Below are positions 42,636 to 42,675 of a stretch of 42,675 nt of DNA, piece after piece. Below the pieces are notes generated by a model, which did not search any database, had not been told where the DNA came from, and saw only the letters and a list, made by a program, of their open reading frames with translations. The translations under genes and the position numbers were made by a program. This stretch comes from Clostridia bacterium (lineage in GTDB: Bacteria; Bacillota; Clostridia; DSM-8532; SZUA-474): the NCBI GenBank assembly GCA_003251775.1, contig QKEK01000191.1:1-42675 (forward strand), given 5' to 3'. Within the stretch, counting starts at the first letter, position 1; each line of letters starts with the position of its first letter.

Positions 42636-42675
42636 GCTAGAAGCCTCCTTCAGAATTTTTACCTTTATCTGCTTA

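Overview
The window is AT-rich DNA from an anaerobic, endospore-forming, probably flagellated member of the Clostridia (Firmicutes). Evidence for this includes two sporulation genes (ytxC and sipL), the spore-cortex-type hydrolase fold, veg, a comFC-yvyF-flgM block, ferredoxin-bearing MinD-type ATPases, formate-tetrahydrofolate ligase, S-layer homology proteins and strong AGGAGG ribosome binding sites. I cannot name the species from sequence alone. Most of the window is ordinary chromosome. There is no prophage, transposase, CRISPR array or rRNA operon.

Layout. 1-2443 (+): the end of one SLH-domain protein, cut by the window edge, and a complete secreted SLH protein with a Pro-Thr linker. 2548-8218 (-): a receptor-like Ser/Thr kinase with leucine-rich repeats, YtxC, a ParB-like/BMP-domain fusion and a DUF402 protein. 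8929-11873: a DUF6873 protein, a DUF3343 protein, tRNA-Arg, an AbrB regulator, a small anchored protein and an EndoA/MazF endoribonuclease without an adjacent antitoxin. 11991-15141 (-): a diguanylate cyclase, then FlgM, YvyF and ComFC in the order known from Bacillus. 15311-16269 (+): a cyclic-di-AMP (ydaO/yuaA) riboswitch in front of a LysM/SleB-type cell-wall hydrolase. 16330-18665 (-): split ThrE exporter plus a nucleoid-associated protein. 18923-23122 (-): a tightly packed operon of a DUF134 regulator, a NifX-like protein, two MinD-type ATPases with inserted ferredoxins, an Mrp-type ATPase, a hotdog thioesterase and a second NifX-like protein with a His-rich tail. It has a near-perfect promoter overlapped by palindromes and ends in a 24-bp stem. 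23311-32896: a VanY carboxypeptidase, a Cache-PAS-GGDEF protein, an HD phosphohydrolase with a small partner, tRNA-Pro, Tgt and a GGDEF-EAL protein. 32965-39782 (-): dnaX, pcrA, sipL, veg. 40274-42635: fhs (+) and a glycine-zipper stress protein (-).

The least ordinary content lies between the genes. I found several small dispersed repeat families by eye: (a) a 305-bp MITE-like element with ~65-bp imperfect inverted ends (5419-5723) and a solo end behind yvyF; (b) an ~85-nt hairpin repeat in three places whose stem shows compensatory base changes between two copies; (c) TTGCGTTGTT-ended elements; (d) a CAACAAGG/CCTTGTTG terminator-like family; and (e) a ~99-bp leader repeat carrying a 13-14-bp inverted repeat, in tandem before one gene and once before pcrA. 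Three cyclic-di-GMP proteins, a cyclic-di-AMP riboswitch, FlgM/YvyF and the S-layer genes suggest that second-messenger control of surface and motility is prominent here, but that link is inference.
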